Shown here in pieces: positions 33,750 through 43,777 of a stretch of 64,000 bases of DNA (position 1 is its first letter; each line of letters starts with the position of its first letter). Position numbers and translations under genes: made by a program. The stretch lies in assembly GCF_030817495.1 (NCBI RefSeq), contig NZ_JAUSZK010000001.1, forward strand, positions 3,203,001-3,267,000, written 5' to 3'. The notes below the pieces were generated by a model. The model saw only the letters and a program-made list of their open reading frames with translations. It ran no database searches and was not told the DNA's origin. The stretch comes from Streptomyces sp. V3I7 (GTDB lineage Bacteria; Actinomycetota; Actinomycetes; Streptomycetales; Streptomycetaceae).

Positions 33750-35279
33750 TTACGGGCGGCGGATCGCGTCGGACGCGGCCGTGGCGGCGGGCCCGGACTT
33801 GATCTCGGTCTCCAGGAGCTGCTTGCCGAGCAGCTCGGGGTCCGGGAGCTCCATCGGGTACTCGCCGTCGAAGCAGGCACGGCAGAGGTCCGGCTTGGCG
33901 ATGGTGGTCGCCTCGATCATGCCGTCGAGGGAGATGTACGCCAGGGAGTCGGCACCGAGGGATTCGGTGATCTCCTCGATGGTCATGCCGTTGGCGATGA
34001 GCTCGGCCCGGGTGGCGAAGTCGATGCCGAAGAAGCAGGGCCACTTCACCGGCGGCGAGGAGATCCGGATGTGGACCTCGGCGGCGCCCGCCTCGCGGAG
34101 CATGCGGACCAGGGCGCGCTGGGTGTTGCCGCGCACGATCGAGTCGTCGACGACGACCAGCCGCTTGCCCTTGATGACTTCCTTCAGCGGGTTCAGCTTC
34201 AGACGGATGCCCAGCTGGCGGATGGTCTGCGAGGGCTGGATGAAGGTCCGGCCGACGTACGCGTTCTTCACCAGGCCGGTGCCGTACGGGATGCCGGAGG
34301 CCTCCGCGTAGCCGATGGCGGCCGGGGTGCCGGACTCCGGGGTGGGTATGACCAGGTCGGCCTCGACCGGCGCCTCCTTGGCGAGACGGCGGCCCATCTC
34401 CACGCGGGAGAGGTAGACGTTCCGTCCGGCGATGTCGGTGTCGGGGCGGGCCAGGTAGACGTACTCGAAGACACAGCCCTTCGGCTTCGCTTCCGCGAAC
34501 CGCGAGGTGCGCAGGCCGTTCTCGTCGATGGCGACGAACTCGCCCGGCTCGATCTCGCGCACGAAGGTGGCGCCGCAGATGTCGAGCGCCGCGGTCTCCG
34601 AGGCGACGACCCAGCCGCGCTCCAGGCGGCCGAGGACCAGCGGGCGGATGCCCTGCGGGTCGCGGGCGGCGTAGAGCGTGTGCTCGTCCATGAAGGTGAG
34701 GCTGAAGGCGCCCTTCACGTCGGGGAGGATCCGGTGGGCGGCCTCCTCGACGGTCAGCGGCTTGCCGTCGTCGTCGACCTGCCCCGCGAGCAGCGCGGTG
34801 ACGAGGTCGGTGTCGTTGGTGGCCGCGACCCGGGTGGAGCGGCCGTTGGTGTCCTTCGGCAGTTCGGCGACCATCTCGGCGAGCTGGGCTGTGTTGACCA
34901 GGTTGCCGTTGTGCGCGAGGGCGATGGAGCCCTGCGCGGTCGCGCGGAACGTCGGCTGGGCGTTCTCCCACACGGAGGCGCCGGTGGTCGAGTAGCGGGC
35001 GTGACCGACCGCGATATGACCCCTGAGGGAACCGAGAGATGTTTCGTCGAAGACCTGGGAGACCAGGCCCATGTCCTTGAAGACGAGGATCTGGGAGCCG
35101 TTGCTGACCGCGATTCCCGCGGATTCCTGACCCCGGTGCTGGAGGGCGTAGAGCCCGAAGTACGTGAGCTTTGCGACCTCTTCACCCGGAGCCCAGACAC
35201 CGAAGACGCCGCAAGCGTCCTGGGGGCCTTTTTCACCGGGAAGCAGATCGTGATTGAGTCGACCGTCACCACGTGGCAC
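33750..35279 (-). CDS. purF: Amidophosphoribosyltransferase
   Basis: First committed step of purine synthesis: PRPP + Gln to phosphoribosylamine. 509 residues. The Ntn nucleophile is Cys23 in DACGVFGV, after a 22-residue propeptide that must be removed; RGQESAGIA, HNGNLVN and the PRPP loop VVVDDSIVRGNTQ follow, and the Cys residues of a likely Fe-S site (CVFEYVYLARPD, CFFGID, CRACFDGEYP) are present as in the B. subtilis-type enzyme. GTG 35279 is preceded by TACACT at 7 nt, so the mRNA is probably leaderless. Confidence 0.95.
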   Translation of the reverse strand: MPRGDGRLNHDLLPGEKGPQDACGVFGVWAPGEEVAKLTYFGLYALQHRGQESAGIAVSNGSQILVFKDMGLVSQVFDETSLGSLRGHIAVGHARYSTTGASVWENAQPTFRATAQGSIALAHNGNLVNTAQLAEMVAELPKDTNGRSTRVAATNDTDLVTALLAGQVDDDGKPLTVEEAAHRILPDVKGAFSLTFMDEHTLYAARDPQGIRPLVLGRLERGWVVASETAALDICGATFVREIEPGEFVAIDENGLRTSRFAEAKPKGCVFEYVYLARPDTDIAGRNVYLSRVEMGRRLAKEAPVEADLVIPTPESGTPAAIGYAEASGIPYGTGLVKNAYVGRTFIQPSQTIRQLGIRLKLNPLKEVIKGKRLVVVDDSIVRGNTQRALVRMLREAGAAEVHIRISSPPVKWPCFFGIDFATRAELIANGMTIEEITESLGADSLAYISLDGMIEATTIAKPDLCRACFDGEYPMELPDPELLGKQLLETEIKSGPAATAASDAIRRP

Positions 35280-35286
35280 ATCTCCG

Positions 35287-35292
35287 AGTGTA
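35287..35292 (-). promoter_or_regulatory. -10 element of probable leaderless purF promoter
   Basis: TACACT on the minus strand, 7 nt before GTG. TTCGGA 18 bp upstream could be the -35. Confidence 0.5.
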
Positions 35293-35521
35293 GGCGAGGT
35301 GGGCCGCTGGTCCGAATTGAGGATACGTGCCTCTTGCCGAGCGAGCGGTCGCGATCACCTTGGGTGTTTTCACGTTTCCGCAGGTCAGAGCGATGACCTA
35401 AGGGGCGAGTCACCGTCAGGACGGCCGAGCGGGGCGCCGCCGGGCCGCACTCCGCACTTCACGAGTGAGGTGTCGCACATCCACGGGGCAGGCTTCGGAC
35501 GAGGACGGTGCTCCGGTTCCG

Positions 35522-36319
35522 CTACGACATCAGCGGGAGCAGCTCCTCGATGTCCGCCCGCTCCCCGCTCGCGCTGACGTCGGCCCGCGCGAGGGCGTCC
35601 CGCCAGGCCGTCCGGCCGGTGGCCAGCCGGATCCAGGTCAGCGGGTCGGTCTCCACGACACTGGGCGGCGTGCCCCGAGTGTGCCGGGTCCCCTCGACGC
35701 ACTGCACGACGGCGTACGGCGGCACGCGCACCTCGGTGGAACCACCCGGCGCCTTCACGGCGAGGGCGTCGGCGAGCAGCCGGGTGGCCGCGGCCAGGGC
35801 CTGCCGGTCCTGCGGCACGTCGAGACCGGGGACGGCCGCGTTGAGGTCATCGGTGTGGACGACGAGTTCGACGGCACGGGTGACCAGGTAGTCGCCGAGC
35901 GGCATCGCCCCGGCACTGGTCTCCAGCAGCCGGCTGCCGGGGTGCTCGTCGAGGAGCTCACGCAGGCTCCGCTCGACTTCGGCGAGGTAGGCGTCGAGGT
36001 CACGATGTTCGGTTGCCAGCCTCCGCGTGAACTCGGCGATGGCCGAGGAGTTGGCGGAGGTCGTGAAGGGCCACTCGGCCACGGCCACGGACCGCCGCAC
36101 CGGCGCCGGAACGGCAAGCGCCCGGTGCACGGCCGTCACTGCCATCCCCATGTGCGCGACCAGGTCACGCACGCTCCAGACGCCGAGCCGGGTGGGCAGG
36201 GCGAGCTGTTCGGGAGTGAGCCCGCGCACGGCCTCCCGTACGTTGCGGAGCTGGGCGAGGACCGCGGCGCGGGTCTTGGCGGGGTCGTAGCTGCGGGCGC
36301 GCTTCTTGGCCGGGGGCAT
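35522..36319 (-). CDS. DinB/MDMPI-type maleylpyruvate isomerase family protein with SCP2-like C-terminus
   Basis: 265 residues. The N-terminal half is a four-helix DinB/mycothiol-dependent fold with His in DLVAHMG and VVHTDDL. The C-terminal half (WIRLATGRTAWRDALARADV) resembles the sterol-carrier-like domain common in these actinobacterial proteins. A mycothiol-dependent reaction is inferred from family only. It follows purL on the same strand but is separated by a terminator. Confidence 0.8.
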   Translation of the reverse strand: MPPAKKRARSYDPAKTRAAVLAQLRNVREAVRGLTPEQLALPTRLGVWSVRDLVAHMGMAVTAVHRALAVPAPVRRSVAVAEWPFTTSANSSAIAEFTRRLATEHRDLDAYLAEVERSLRELLDEHPGSRLLETSAGAMPLGDYLVTRAVELVVHTDDLNAAVPGLDVPQDRQALAAATRLLADALAVKAPGGSTEVRVPPYAVVQCVEGTRHTRGTPPSVVETDPLTWIRLATGRTAWRDALARADVSASGERADIEELLPLMS

Positions 36320-36377
36320 GGCGGTGAGCCTATTGCCTGACCGCACTGGTCACCGGACGATACGGCGACGGCAACGC

Positions 36378-36412
36378 CGAAGGCCCCGCCCGTCGCACGG
36401 GCGGGGCCTTCG
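36378..36412 (-). terminator. Terminator of purSQL
   Basis: Perfect 15-bp stem CGAAGGCCCCGCCCG with loop TCGCA, 14 nt past the purL stop. Confidence 0.85.
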
Positions 36413-36425
36413 ACCGTCGTACGGG

Positions 36426-38684
36426 CTACGCCAGCAGCGCCGGGATCGTGCCCTCGTGGGCCGCGCGGAGGTCGGCCAGGGAGAGGGTGAACTCGCCCTG
36501 GACGTCCACCGTGTCGCCGTCGACGACGCCGATGCGGGTGGCCGGGAGGCCGCGGGCGCCGCACATGTCGGTGAAGCGGAGCTCCTCCGAGCGCGGGACG
36601 GCGACGACCGCGCGGCCCGCCGACTCCGAGAGGAGGAAGGTGAACGCGTCGAGGCCGTCCGGCACGATCAGACGCGCGCCCTTGTCGCCCAGCAGGGCGG
36701 ACTCGACCACGGCCTGGATCAGACCGCCGTCGGACAGGTCGTGCGCCGAGTCGATCATGCCGTCGCGGGAGGCGGAGATCAGGATCTCGGCCAGCAGCCG
36801 CTCGCGCTCCAGGTCGACCTTCGGGGGCAGACCGCCGAGGTGGTCGTGGACGACCTGAGACCAGGCCGAGCCGCCGAACTCCTCCTCCGTGTCGCCGAGG
36901 AGGTAGAGCAGCTGGCCCTCCTCCTGGAAGGCGACCGGGGTGCGGCGGGCCACGTCGTCGATGACGCCGAGGACGGCCACGACCGGGGTCGGGTGGATGG
37001 CCGCCTCGCCCGTCTGGTTGTAGAGCGAGACGTTGCCGCCGGTCACCGGGGTGCCGAGCTGCTGGCAGGCGTCGGCGAGACCGCGCACGGCCTCCGCGAA
37101 CTGCCACATGACCGCCGGGTCCTCGGGCGAGCCGAAGTTCAGGCAGTCCGAGACGGCGAGCGGCTTGGCGCCGGTCGTGGCCACGTTGCGGTAGGCCTCG
37201 GCCAGGGCCAGCTGCGCGCCCGCGTACGGGTCGAGCTTGGCGTAACGGCCGTTGCCGTCCGTGGCGATGGCGACGCCGAGCCCGGTCTTCTCGTCGATGC
37301 GGATCATGCCGGAGTCCTCGGGCTGGGCGAGGACCGTGTTGCCCTGCACGAAGTGGTCGTACTGCGACGTGATCCACTTCTTCGACGCCTGATTGGGCGA
37401 GGCGACCAGCTTCAGGACCTGGTCCTTCAGCTCCTCGCTCGTCTCCGGGCGCGGGAGCTTGTTGGCGTCGTCGGCCTGGAGGGTGTCCTGCCAGGCCGGA
37501 CGGGCGTAGGGGCGCTCGTAGACGGGGCCCTCATGTGCGACCGTGCGCGGGTCGACGTCGACGATCTTGCCGCCGTGCCAGTAGATCTCCAGGCGGTCGC
37601 CGTCGGTCACCTCACCGATGACGGTGGCGATGACGTCCCACTTCTCGCAGATCTCCAGGAAGCGGTCGACCTTCTCCGGCTCGACCACCGCGCACATGCG
37701 CTCCTGCGACTCGCTCATGAGGATCTCCTCGGGCGAGAGCGTGGAGTCGCGCAGGGGTACGTCGTCCAGGGTCACGCGCATGCCGCCGGAGCCGTTGGAC
37801 GCCAGCTCGCTCGTGGCGCAGGACAGGCCGGCCGCGCCCAGGTCCTGGATGCCGACGACCAGCTTCTCGGCGAACGCCTCCAGGGTGCACTCGATGAGGA
37901 GCTTCTCCTGGAAGGGGTCGCCGACCTGGACCGCGGGACGCTTCGAGGGCTTGGCGTCGTCGAAGGTCTCGGAGGCGAGGATGGAGGCGCCCCCGATGCC
38001 GTCGCCGCCGGTCCGGGCGCCGTACAGGATGACCTTGTTGCCCGCGCCGGACGCCTTCGCGAGGTGGATGTCCTCGTGCTTCATGACGCCGATGGCGCCG
38101 GCGTTGACCAGCGGGTTGCCCTGGTAGCAGGCGTCGAAGACGACCTCGCCGCCGATGTTGGGCAGGCCCAGGCAGTTGCCGTAGCCGCCGATGCCGGCGA
38201 CGACGCCGGGCAGGACGCGCTTGGTGTCGGGGTGGTCCGCCGCACCGAAACGGAGGGGGTCCACGACCGCGACCGGGCGGGCGCCCATCGCGATGATGTC
38301 GCGGACGATGCCGCCCACGCCCGTGGCCGCGCCCTGGTAGGGCTCGACGTAGGAGGGGTGGTTGTGCGACTCGACCTTGAAGGTCACGGCGTAGCCCTGA
38401 CCGACGTCCACGACGCCCGCGTTCTCGCCGATACCGACGAGCATGGCGTCGGACTCGGGGGCCTTCTCGCCGAACTGGCGCAGGTGGACCTTGGAGGACT
38501 TGTACGAGCAGTGCTCGGACCACATGACCGAGTACATGGCGAGCTCGGCGCCGGTCGGGCGGCGGCCGAGGATCTCCACGACGCGCTCGTACTCGTCCTT
38601 CTTCAGGCCGAGTTCGGCCCAGGGCAGCTCGACATCGGGGGTCGCGGCCGCGTGCTCGACCGTGTCCAGAGGCGTGCGGCTCAT
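36426..38684 (-). CDS. purL: Phosphoribosylformylglycinamidine synthase, large subunit
   Basis: Fourth step of purine synthesis, ATP-dependent amidation of FGAR, with PurQ and PurS. 752 residues, the small-PurL type that needs PurS. Motifs: [56 protein letters not shown] and [11 protein letters not shown]. The start overlaps the purQ stop by 4 bp (ATGA). Confidence 0.97.
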   Translation of the reverse strand: MSRTPLDTVEHAAATPDVELPWAELGLKKDEYERVVEILGRRPTGAELAMYSVMWSEHCSYKSSKVHLRQFGEKAPESDAMLVGIGENAGVVDVGQGYAVTFKVESHNHPSYVEPYQGAATGVGGIVRDIIAMGARPVAVVDPLRFGAADHPDTKRVLPGVVAGIGGYGNCLGLPNIGGEVVFDACYQGNPLVNAGAIGVMKHEDIHLAKASGAGNKVILYGARTGGDGIGGASILASETFDDAKPSKRPAVQVGDPFQEKLLIECTLEAFAEKLVVGIQDLGAAGLSCATSELASNGSGGMRVTLDDVPLRDSTLSPEEILMSESQERMCAVVEPEKVDRFLEICEKWDVIATVIGEVTDGDRLEIYWHGGKIVDVDPRTVAHEGPVYERPYARPAWQDTLQADDANKLPRPETSEELKDQVLKLVASPNQASKKWITSQYDHFVQGNTVLAQPEDSGMIRIDEKTGLGVAIATDGNGRYAKLDPYAGAQLALAEAYRNVATTGAKPLAVSDCLNFGSPEDPAVMWQFAEAVRGLADACQQLGTPVTGGNVSLYNQTGEAAIHPTPVVAVLGVIDDVARRTPVAFQEEGQLLYLLGDTEEEFGGSAWSQVVHDHLGGLPPKVDLERERLLAEILISASRDGMIDSAHDLSDGGLIQAVVESALLGDKGARLIVPDGLDAFTFLLSESAGRAVVAVPRSEELRFTDMCGARGLPATRIGVVDGDTVDVQGEFTLSLADLRAAHEGTIPALLA

Positions 38685-39361
38685 GCGTTGACCAGCTTCT
38701 TGAGGATCGAGGTGAAGAAGGGGAGGCCGTCGGTGCGGCCCGTACCGATCAGCGGCTCGACGGCGTGCTCGGGGTGCGGCATGAGGCCGACGACGTTCCC
38801 GGCCTCGTTGGTGATGCCGGCGATGTCGTTGAGCGAGCCGTTGGGGTTGAAGTCCAGATAGCGGAAGACGACCCGGCCCTCCGCCTCCAGCTTGTCCAGC
38901 GTGTACGCGTCGGCGACGTACCGGCCGTCCATGTTCTTCAGCGGGATGTGGATCTCCTGGCCCTGGCGGTAGTCGCCGGTCCAGGCCGTCTCCGCGTTCT
39001 CCACCCGCATCTTCTGGTCGCGGCAGATGAAGTGGAGGTGGTTGTTGCCGAGCATCCCGCCCGGGAGGAGGTGAGCCTCGGTGAGGACCTGGAAGCCGTT
39101 GCAGATACCGAGGACCGGAAGCCCGGCCTTCGCCTGCTCGATGACGGTCTCCATCACCGGCGAGAAGCGGGAGATGGCCCCGGCGCGCAGATAGTCGCCG
39201 TATGAGAAACCACCGGGCAGCACCACGGCGTCGACCTGCTTGAGGTCCTTGTCCTTGTGCCACAGGGCAACCGGTTCGGCGCCCGCGAGGCGGATCGCGC
39301 GCTGTGTGTCCCGGTCGTCGAGGCTTCCGGGAAAGGTGACGACGCCAATACGAGCGGTCAC
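38681..39361 (-). CDS. purQ: Phosphoribosylformylglycinamidine synthase, glutaminase subunit
   Basis: Supplies ammonia to PurL. 226 residues, class I glutamine amidotransferase with nucleophile Cys in LGICNGFQ and the His/Glu pair in MPHPEHA. GTG 39361 overlaps the purS stop (GTGA) and its own stop overlaps purL, so purS-purQ-purL is a tightly coupled operon. Confidence 0.97.
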   Translation of the reverse strand: MTARIGVVTFPGSLDDRDTQRAIRLAGAEPVALWHKDKDLKQVDAVVLPGGFSYGDYLRAGAISRFSPVMETVIEQAKAGLPVLGICNGFQVLTEAHLLPGGMLGNNHLHFICRDQKMRVENAETAWTGDYRQGQEIHIPLKNMDGRYVADAYTLDKLEAEGRVVFRYLDFNPNGSLNDIAGITNEAGNVVGLMPHPEHAVEPLIGTGRTDGLPFFTSILKKLVNA

Positions 39362-39621
39362 TTCGCCGCCTCCGCGACTTCCTCCACCTTGACGGTGAAG
39401 TCCTCGATCACGGTGTTGGCGAGGAAGGATTCCGCGAGTTCACGGATGCGAGCGAGCGCGGCCTCGTCGACCGGCCCGTCAACTTCCAGTTCGAATCGCT
39501 TTCCCTGACGGACGTCCGAGATCCCTTCGAAACCCAGACGCGGCAGCGCACGCTGGACCGCCTGGCCCTGGGGGTCGAGGATCTCCGGCTTGAGCATGAC
39601 GTCGACTACGACGCGTGCCAC
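39358..39621 (-). CDS. purS: Phosphoribosylformylglycinamidine synthase, PurS subunit
   Basis: 87-residue ferredoxin-like subunit that bridges PurQ and PurL ([39 protein letters not shown]). GTG 39621 is chosen because GGGAG lies 5 nt before it; the GTG at 39627 would overlap that site. First gene of the operon. Confidence 0.95.
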   Translation of the reverse strand: MARVVVDVMLKPEILDPQGQAVQRALPRLGFEGISDVRQGKRFELEVDGPVDEAALARIRELAESFLANTVIEDFTVKVEEVAEAAK

Positions 39622-39975
39622 TGGCACTCCCGGTGTGTGGTGCTGAGCAGGTTCCTTCAGACTACCCGTACAAAATTTCTACGCGAGTAGAGTTGGAGGA
39701 ACCTACGTGACGGCCGTCACGACCGACCCTTGAGCGGAGACCTTCGCCAAAAATTCTCGGAAAGTTCGACGATCCCCCCAGGATGCCTATTGTGCTGGGA
39801 CACGCGGATGGATTTAGTCGGGCTTCACTTTGCAATGGCGAGCACTGTACAAATGAATTGGCAATAGCCGATACTTTGCCCAATAACTGGCTGACAGTCG
39901 ACAACTCCGTCGTAACGCCGGGACGTCTTGGCACGTCATCGGTGACGGGGGTGTCGCACGAAGGGACCGATATTC
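39622..39975. other. AT-richer divergent region between purS and the Lsr2-like gene
   Basis: 354 bp with several AT-rich tracts (TACAAAATTTCTA, CCAAAAATTCT, ACAAATGAATTGGCAATA). It must contain the purSQL promoter on the left and the lsr2-like promoter on the right. No gene seen. Confidence 0.6.
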
Positions 39976-40293
39976 GTGGCGCAGAAGGTCGTGGTCACGC
40001 TCTTTGACGACATCGACGGCTCGGAAGCGGCGGAAACGATCGCCTTCGGGCTGGACGGCAAGTCGTACGAGATCGACCTGAATCCTGCCAATGCCGAGAA
40101 ACTGCGTAAGGCCCTCGAGCCGTATGTCTCGGCCGGCCGCAAGCGGGCGAAGTCGGGGCGGGCCTACCGGCAGACGGAGGTCGCCCCCGACCCCGCTGCC
40201 GTCCGCGCCTGGGCGCAGTCGAACAAGATGGAGGTCCCGGCCCGCGGCCGCATCCCCAAGAAGGTCTACGAGGCGTTCAGCGCCGCGCAGTGA
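39976..40293 (+). CDS. Lsr2-family nucleoid protein (LsrL position)
   Basis: 105 residues. N-terminal dimerisation domain (KVVVTLFDDIDGSEAAETIA; YEIDLN), basic linker (GRKRAKSGRAYRQ) and a C-terminal DNA-binding domain with the AT-hook-like R-G-R in PARGRIPKK. Lsr2 proteins coat AT-rich, often foreign DNA and silence it. By synteny beside purS this is the second Streptomyces paralogue (LsrL), not the main Lsr2. GTG 39976 has GAAGGGA upstream. The gene lies just after an AT-rich spacer it might itself bind. Confidence 0.93.
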   Translation: MAQKVVVTLFDDIDGSEAAETIAFGLDGKSYEIDLNPANAEKLRKALEPYVSAGRKRAKSGRAYRQTEVAPDPAAVRAWAQSNKMEVPARGRIPKKVYEAFSAAQ

Positions 40294-40446
40294 CGCGCCG
40301 AGGCCCCTCAGGGTCCGTCACCGGGCCCTGAGGACCGCCGACTTGAGCCCCGCGGGGCCCGGACTTGCGCTACCCCCCTGACGATCAGCTAATGTCTGGA
40401 GCACGCCGAGGGGCGACGCCGGAAGGCCGAGACCCACGGAGTACAT

Positions 40447-40518
40447 GCGGGTGTAGTTCAGTAGCAGAACATCCCCCTTCCAGGGGGAAGGCGCAGTGTG
40501 CAATTCCTGTCACCCGCT
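40447..40518 (+). tRNA. tRNA-Gly (TCC)
   Basis: Anticodon loop CTTCCAG between TCCCC/GGGGA, acceptor GCGGGTG / CACCCGC, 72 nt. Confidence 0.93.
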
Positions 40519-40598
40519 CTGCATCGCCGTCATGACCACAGTTGTGGATCAGGTAGGCTGGTGCTCGCACCGATCGGTGAAAGCCGGTCGGGGGCAAT

Positions 40599-40671
40599 GC
40601 GGACGTAGCTCAGTTGGTAGAGCGCAACCTTGCCAAGGTTGAGGTCGCGAGTTCGAGCCTCGTCGTCCGCT
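40599..40671 (+). tRNA. tRNA-Gly (GCC), copy 1
   Basis: Anticodon loop TTGCCAA, acceptor GCGGACG / CGTCCGC. Identical to the copy at 40913-40985. Confidence 0.95.
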
Positions 40672-40676
40672 CCAGA

Positions 40677-40709
40677 AGAAGACCCCGGTCCATTGGATCG
40701 GGGTCTTCT
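40677..40709 (+). terminator. Terminator after tRNA-Gly copy 1
   Basis: 11-bp perfect stem AGAAGACCCCG, 11-nt loop, then CGTTGG. Confidence 0.75.
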
Positions 40710-40912
40710 CGTTGGTACGGACCGCACGGGAGACCTGAGCGATGTGAAGGCCGCCACATCACCACCGGGCCCACCCCCCTCCCCCGGCCCTCAACTCCCT
40801 TCGCGCGCAAGGAAACCCGCACCGGCACAGCCCGGTGCCGGGGACCGGAACACCACGGTGTGGCTCAGCCGGGTTCCAGGTTGGGTATAGTTGCTCTCGC
40901 GCACAGCGCACT

Positions 40913-40985
40913 GCGGACGTAGCTCAGTTGGTAGAGCGCAACCTTGCCAAGGTTGAGGTCGCGAGTTCGAGCCTCGTCGTCCGCT
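40913..40985 (+). tRNA. tRNA-Gly (GCC), copy 2
   Basis: Same 73 nt as copy 1; the upstream DNA is different apart from a GTATAG/-10-like hexamer about 25 nt before the tRNA. Confidence 0.95.
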
Positions 40986-40990
40986 CCGTA

Positions 40991-41024
40991 CAGAAGGCCC
41001 CCGGTTCTCACCGGGGGCCTTCTG
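40991..41024. terminator. Bidirectional terminator between tRNA-Gly and purC
   Basis: Perfect 15-bp stem CAGAAGGCCCCCGGT, 4-nt loop; faces the ends of the tRNA (plus) and of purC (minus). Confidence 0.85.
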
Positions 41025-41057
41025 CGTTGCCCCCGGCCGGCGCCGGGGGCTCGCGTG

Positions 41058-41957
41058 CTACGACCAGGCCATGCCGGTCAGGCGCTCGTACGCCTCGACG
41101 TACTTCGCCCGGGTCGCGTCCACCACGTGCTGCGGCAGCGCCGGCGGGGGCTGCTCGCTGCGACGGTCCCAGCCGGACTCGGCCGAGGTCAGCCAGTCCC
41201 GCACGAACTGCTTGTCGTACGACGCCTGCGCGCGGCCCGGCTGCCACTGGTCGGCCGGCCAGAAGCGGGAGGAGTCCGGGGTGAGGACCTCGTCGGCGAG
41301 GACGAGGGTGTCTCCGTCGAAGCCGAACTCGAACTTGGTGTCCGCCAGGATGATCCCGCGGTCCCGGGCGATGTCCCGGGCGCGGCCGTAGACGGCGAGG
41401 GTGGCCTGGCGCAGCTGGGCGGCGGTCTCCGCGCCGACCTGGCGGGCGACCTCCTCGTACGACACGTTCTCGTCGTGCTCGCCGACCTCGGCCTTGGTCG
41501 CCGGGGTGAAGATCGGGCCGGGCAGCTCGGAGCCGTCGGCGAGGCCCTCGGGGAGCGCGAGGCCGCAGACCGTACGGGACTGCTCGTACTCGGCGAGGCC
41601 CGAGCCGGTGAGGTAGCCGCGGGCCACGCACTCGACCGGGACCATCCGCAGGGACTTGCAGACCAGGGTGCGGCCCGCCCAGTCGGCCGGGGCGCCCTCG
41701 GGGAGTTCGGTGCCGATCACATGGTTGGGGGCCAGATCGCGCAGCTGGTCGAACCACCAAAGGGAGAGCTGGGTGAGGACGCGGCCCTTGTCCGGGATCT
41801 CGGTCGGCAGCACCCAGTCATAGGCCGACATGCGGTCGCTGGCGACCATCACGAGGTCACCGGCCTCGTTCTGGTACAGGTCGCGCACCTTGCCGGTGTG
41901 CAGGTGCACCAGGCCCGGAACCTGGATCGGCTCGGGCTTTTCTACAAATCCGGACAC
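41058..41957 (-). CDS. purC: SAICAR synthetase
   Basis: Joins aspartate to CAIR in purine synthesis. 299 residues: HTGKVRDLY, VASDRMSAYD, PVECVARGYLTGSG, and ADTKFEFGFDGD with DEVLTPDSSRFWP. The length fits the longer eukaryote-like/actinobacterial type. GTG 41957 has GGAGG 4 nt upstream. Monocistronic. Confidence 0.96.
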   Translation of the reverse strand: MSGFVEKPEPIQVPGLVHLHTGKVRDLYQNEAGDLVMVASDRMSAYDWVLPTEIPDKGRVLTQLSLWWFDQLRDLAPNHVIGTELPEGAPADWAGRTLVCKSLRMVPVECVARGYLTGSGLAEYEQSRTVCGLALPEGLADGSELPGPIFTPATKAEVGEHDENVSYEEVARQVGAETAAQLRQATLAVYGRARDIARDRGIILADTKFEFGFDGDTLVLADEVLTPDSSRFWPADQWQPGRAQASYDKQFVRDWLTSAESGWDRRSEQPPPALPQHVVDATRAKYVEAYERLTGMAWS

Positions 41958-42026
41958 GGTTCCTCCCCGTGGTTCTGTCTAATGGCTCGATTGTCCCGTA
42001 TGGGAACGGGTGCCAGGACATCGGGG

Positions 42027-43523
42027 TCAGTCGCGCTTGCAGATGCGGTCCAGGAGGTTGGCGGTCGCCCGCTGGATACGGCTGTCCACGTGGCCGGGCC
42101 GGTCCAGGGCCGGCGACCAGGCGAACGTACCCGCCGCGAAGACCAGGGCGCCGGACGGGGACCGGTACAGCGACGTCTCCTGGTGGCGCAGGACGCCCTC
42201 GCTGTCGGTGTAGGGGGAGTGGGCGAGCAGGATGCGCTCCTCGTGCTCGGGGAGCGCGGTGCGCGGGAAGTAGCGGTCGGCTTCGCCCGCCACCATGCCC
42301 GCCAGCTCGTCGCCCTCGCCCGCGCCGGTCGCCTCCCACAGCCAGTGGTCCGCGTTGCGCACGATCAGCGGCCAGGGTTCGGGGACGCGCCCCTGGTACT
42401 GGATGCCGACCAGCTGCTGCTCGGGCCGGTCGATCTCCCGCCAGAGCGCGGGCCGGCCGGGCCCCCTGCGCTTGCGGCAGGTGAGCAGTCGGTCCGGGAC
42501 GCCGGACGGGGCCGGGCTCAACTCCACTTGCCAGTACATGGTGTTGGAGGAGAGGAAGACCAGCGAGGTGCCGCTGTCGCGGGCGAGCTCCACGGTGCGG
42601 CGCATCGGCGCCGACCAGTACTCGTCGTGGCCGGGGAAGACCAGGCCGCGGTAGCGGGTGGGGTCGACGCGGCCGGCGTGCAGGTCGCGGGCGTCGGCGT
42701 AGGCGAGGTCGTAGCCGTAGCGCTCGGCCCAGCGGATGAAGTCGTAGGCGTGGCCGACGTGCAGGGGCAGGCCGGCGCCCGCGTAGGGGCGGTCGAAGGA
42801 GACCGTCGTCGCGGCGTCGGCCTCGCCCAGCAGCCGGCCCCGTTCGTCCCACGCGTGGTAGAGGCTGGCGCCGGTGCGGCCGTCCTCCGGGTAGAGGTTG
42901 TAGGCCTGCCACGTGATGTCGGGCAGCAGCAGGAGCAGGTCGGCCGGGTGGTTGTCGCGGATCGTGAACGGCACGTGGGAGCGGTAGCCGTCGGCGGTGG
43001 TCAGCACGGCGACGTACGCGCCGATGCTCCAGAACGACGGGATCTGGAGCCGCCAGGACAGCCACCAGTGGTGGCAGGAGACCGTGCGGTCGGCGGCCAG
43101 CGGCGGGGGTTGCACGATGCCGGACAGCCGCGGGCTGGTGGTGATCTTGGCGGCGCCGTCCCCGCCGTAGTGGCCGATCCGGTAGACGTCCACGCTGAAC
43201 TGCTGGGGCGGGTCGACGGTGATGTGGAAGTCGACGGCCTCACCGGGCGCGACGGCACCGGTCGAGGTGAAGCCCTTGATCTGGCGGTGGACGTCGTCGG
43301 CGGACCGGGGGCCGCAGGAGGCGCGGGGCGCCGGGATGCGGGGGGCCTCCCGGGTGTGCCCGGGCAAAGTGGCCTCCATGTACCAGGGCACGACATGGCC
43401 GGTGTCGTCGAAGTACGTCTCGCTTCCGCGCAGCCAGGGGACCGGTCCCTGGCCGAAGGGGTCCGTGACGGCGTGCGCGAGTGCTCCCGACTCCCAGCGG
43501 CGGATCTGCTGCTCGGATCCCAT
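42027..43523 (-). CDS. N,N-dimethylformamidase beta-subunit-like protein
   Basis: 498 residues without a signal peptide. The stretch from about residue 80 on (KGFTSTGAVAPGEAVDFHI; VYRIGHYGGDGA; LLLLPDITWQAYNLY; GHDEYWS; SSNTMYWQVEL) matches the C-terminal domain of the large subunit of N,N-dimethylformamidase, a family widely found in actinobacteria on proteins of unknown substrate. ATG 43523 has GGAG upstream. Confidence 0.7.
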   Translation of the reverse strand: MGSEQQIRRWESGALAHAVTDPFGQGPVPWLRGSETYFDDTGHVVPWYMEATLPGHTREAPRIPAPRASCGPRSADDVHRQIKGFTSTGAVAPGEAVDFHITVDPPQQFSVDVYRIGHYGGDGAAKITTSPRLSGIVQPPPLAADRTVSCHHWWLSWRLQIPSFWSIGAYVAVLTTADGYRSHVPFTIRDNHPADLLLLLPDITWQAYNLYPEDGRTGASLYHAWDERGRLLGEADAATTVSFDRPYAGAGLPLHVGHAYDFIRWAERYGYDLAYADARDLHAGRVDPTRYRGLVFPGHDEYWSAPMRRTVELARDSGTSLVFLSSNTMYWQVELSPAPSGVPDRLLTCRKRRGPGRPALWREIDRPEQQLVGIQYQGRVPEPWPLIVRNADHWLWEATGAGEGDELAGMVAGEADRYFPRTALPEHEERILLAHSPYTDSEGVLRHQETSLYRSPSGALVFAAGTFAWSPALDRPGHVDSRIQRATANLLDRICKRD

Positions 43524-43777
43524 GGTTGGTCGCTCCCCTCCCTCGCCCCCGTGGCTGCCGTGATCCCTCGCCCGCTCCTCGCTCTCGCCGATTCCTCGCG
43601 GTGGGTGCCGCAGGCCTGTCCCCGGGCGGGATCGGTCCCAGCACATCACATAACGCACGCACTTGGTCACTACTCGTTGCGAATTGGGTTGAAGTGGAAG
43701 AGCGCGCTCCGCTAGCGAGTCCGTACGGTGCTCCGCTAGCGGGTCCGTGCGGTACGGCGGCTGGCCCCGGTCCGGAG

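Noticed and set aside
36306..38861. 851-residue plus-strand frame opposite purL
   Set aside because: Antisense shadow of purL; no recognisable motif.
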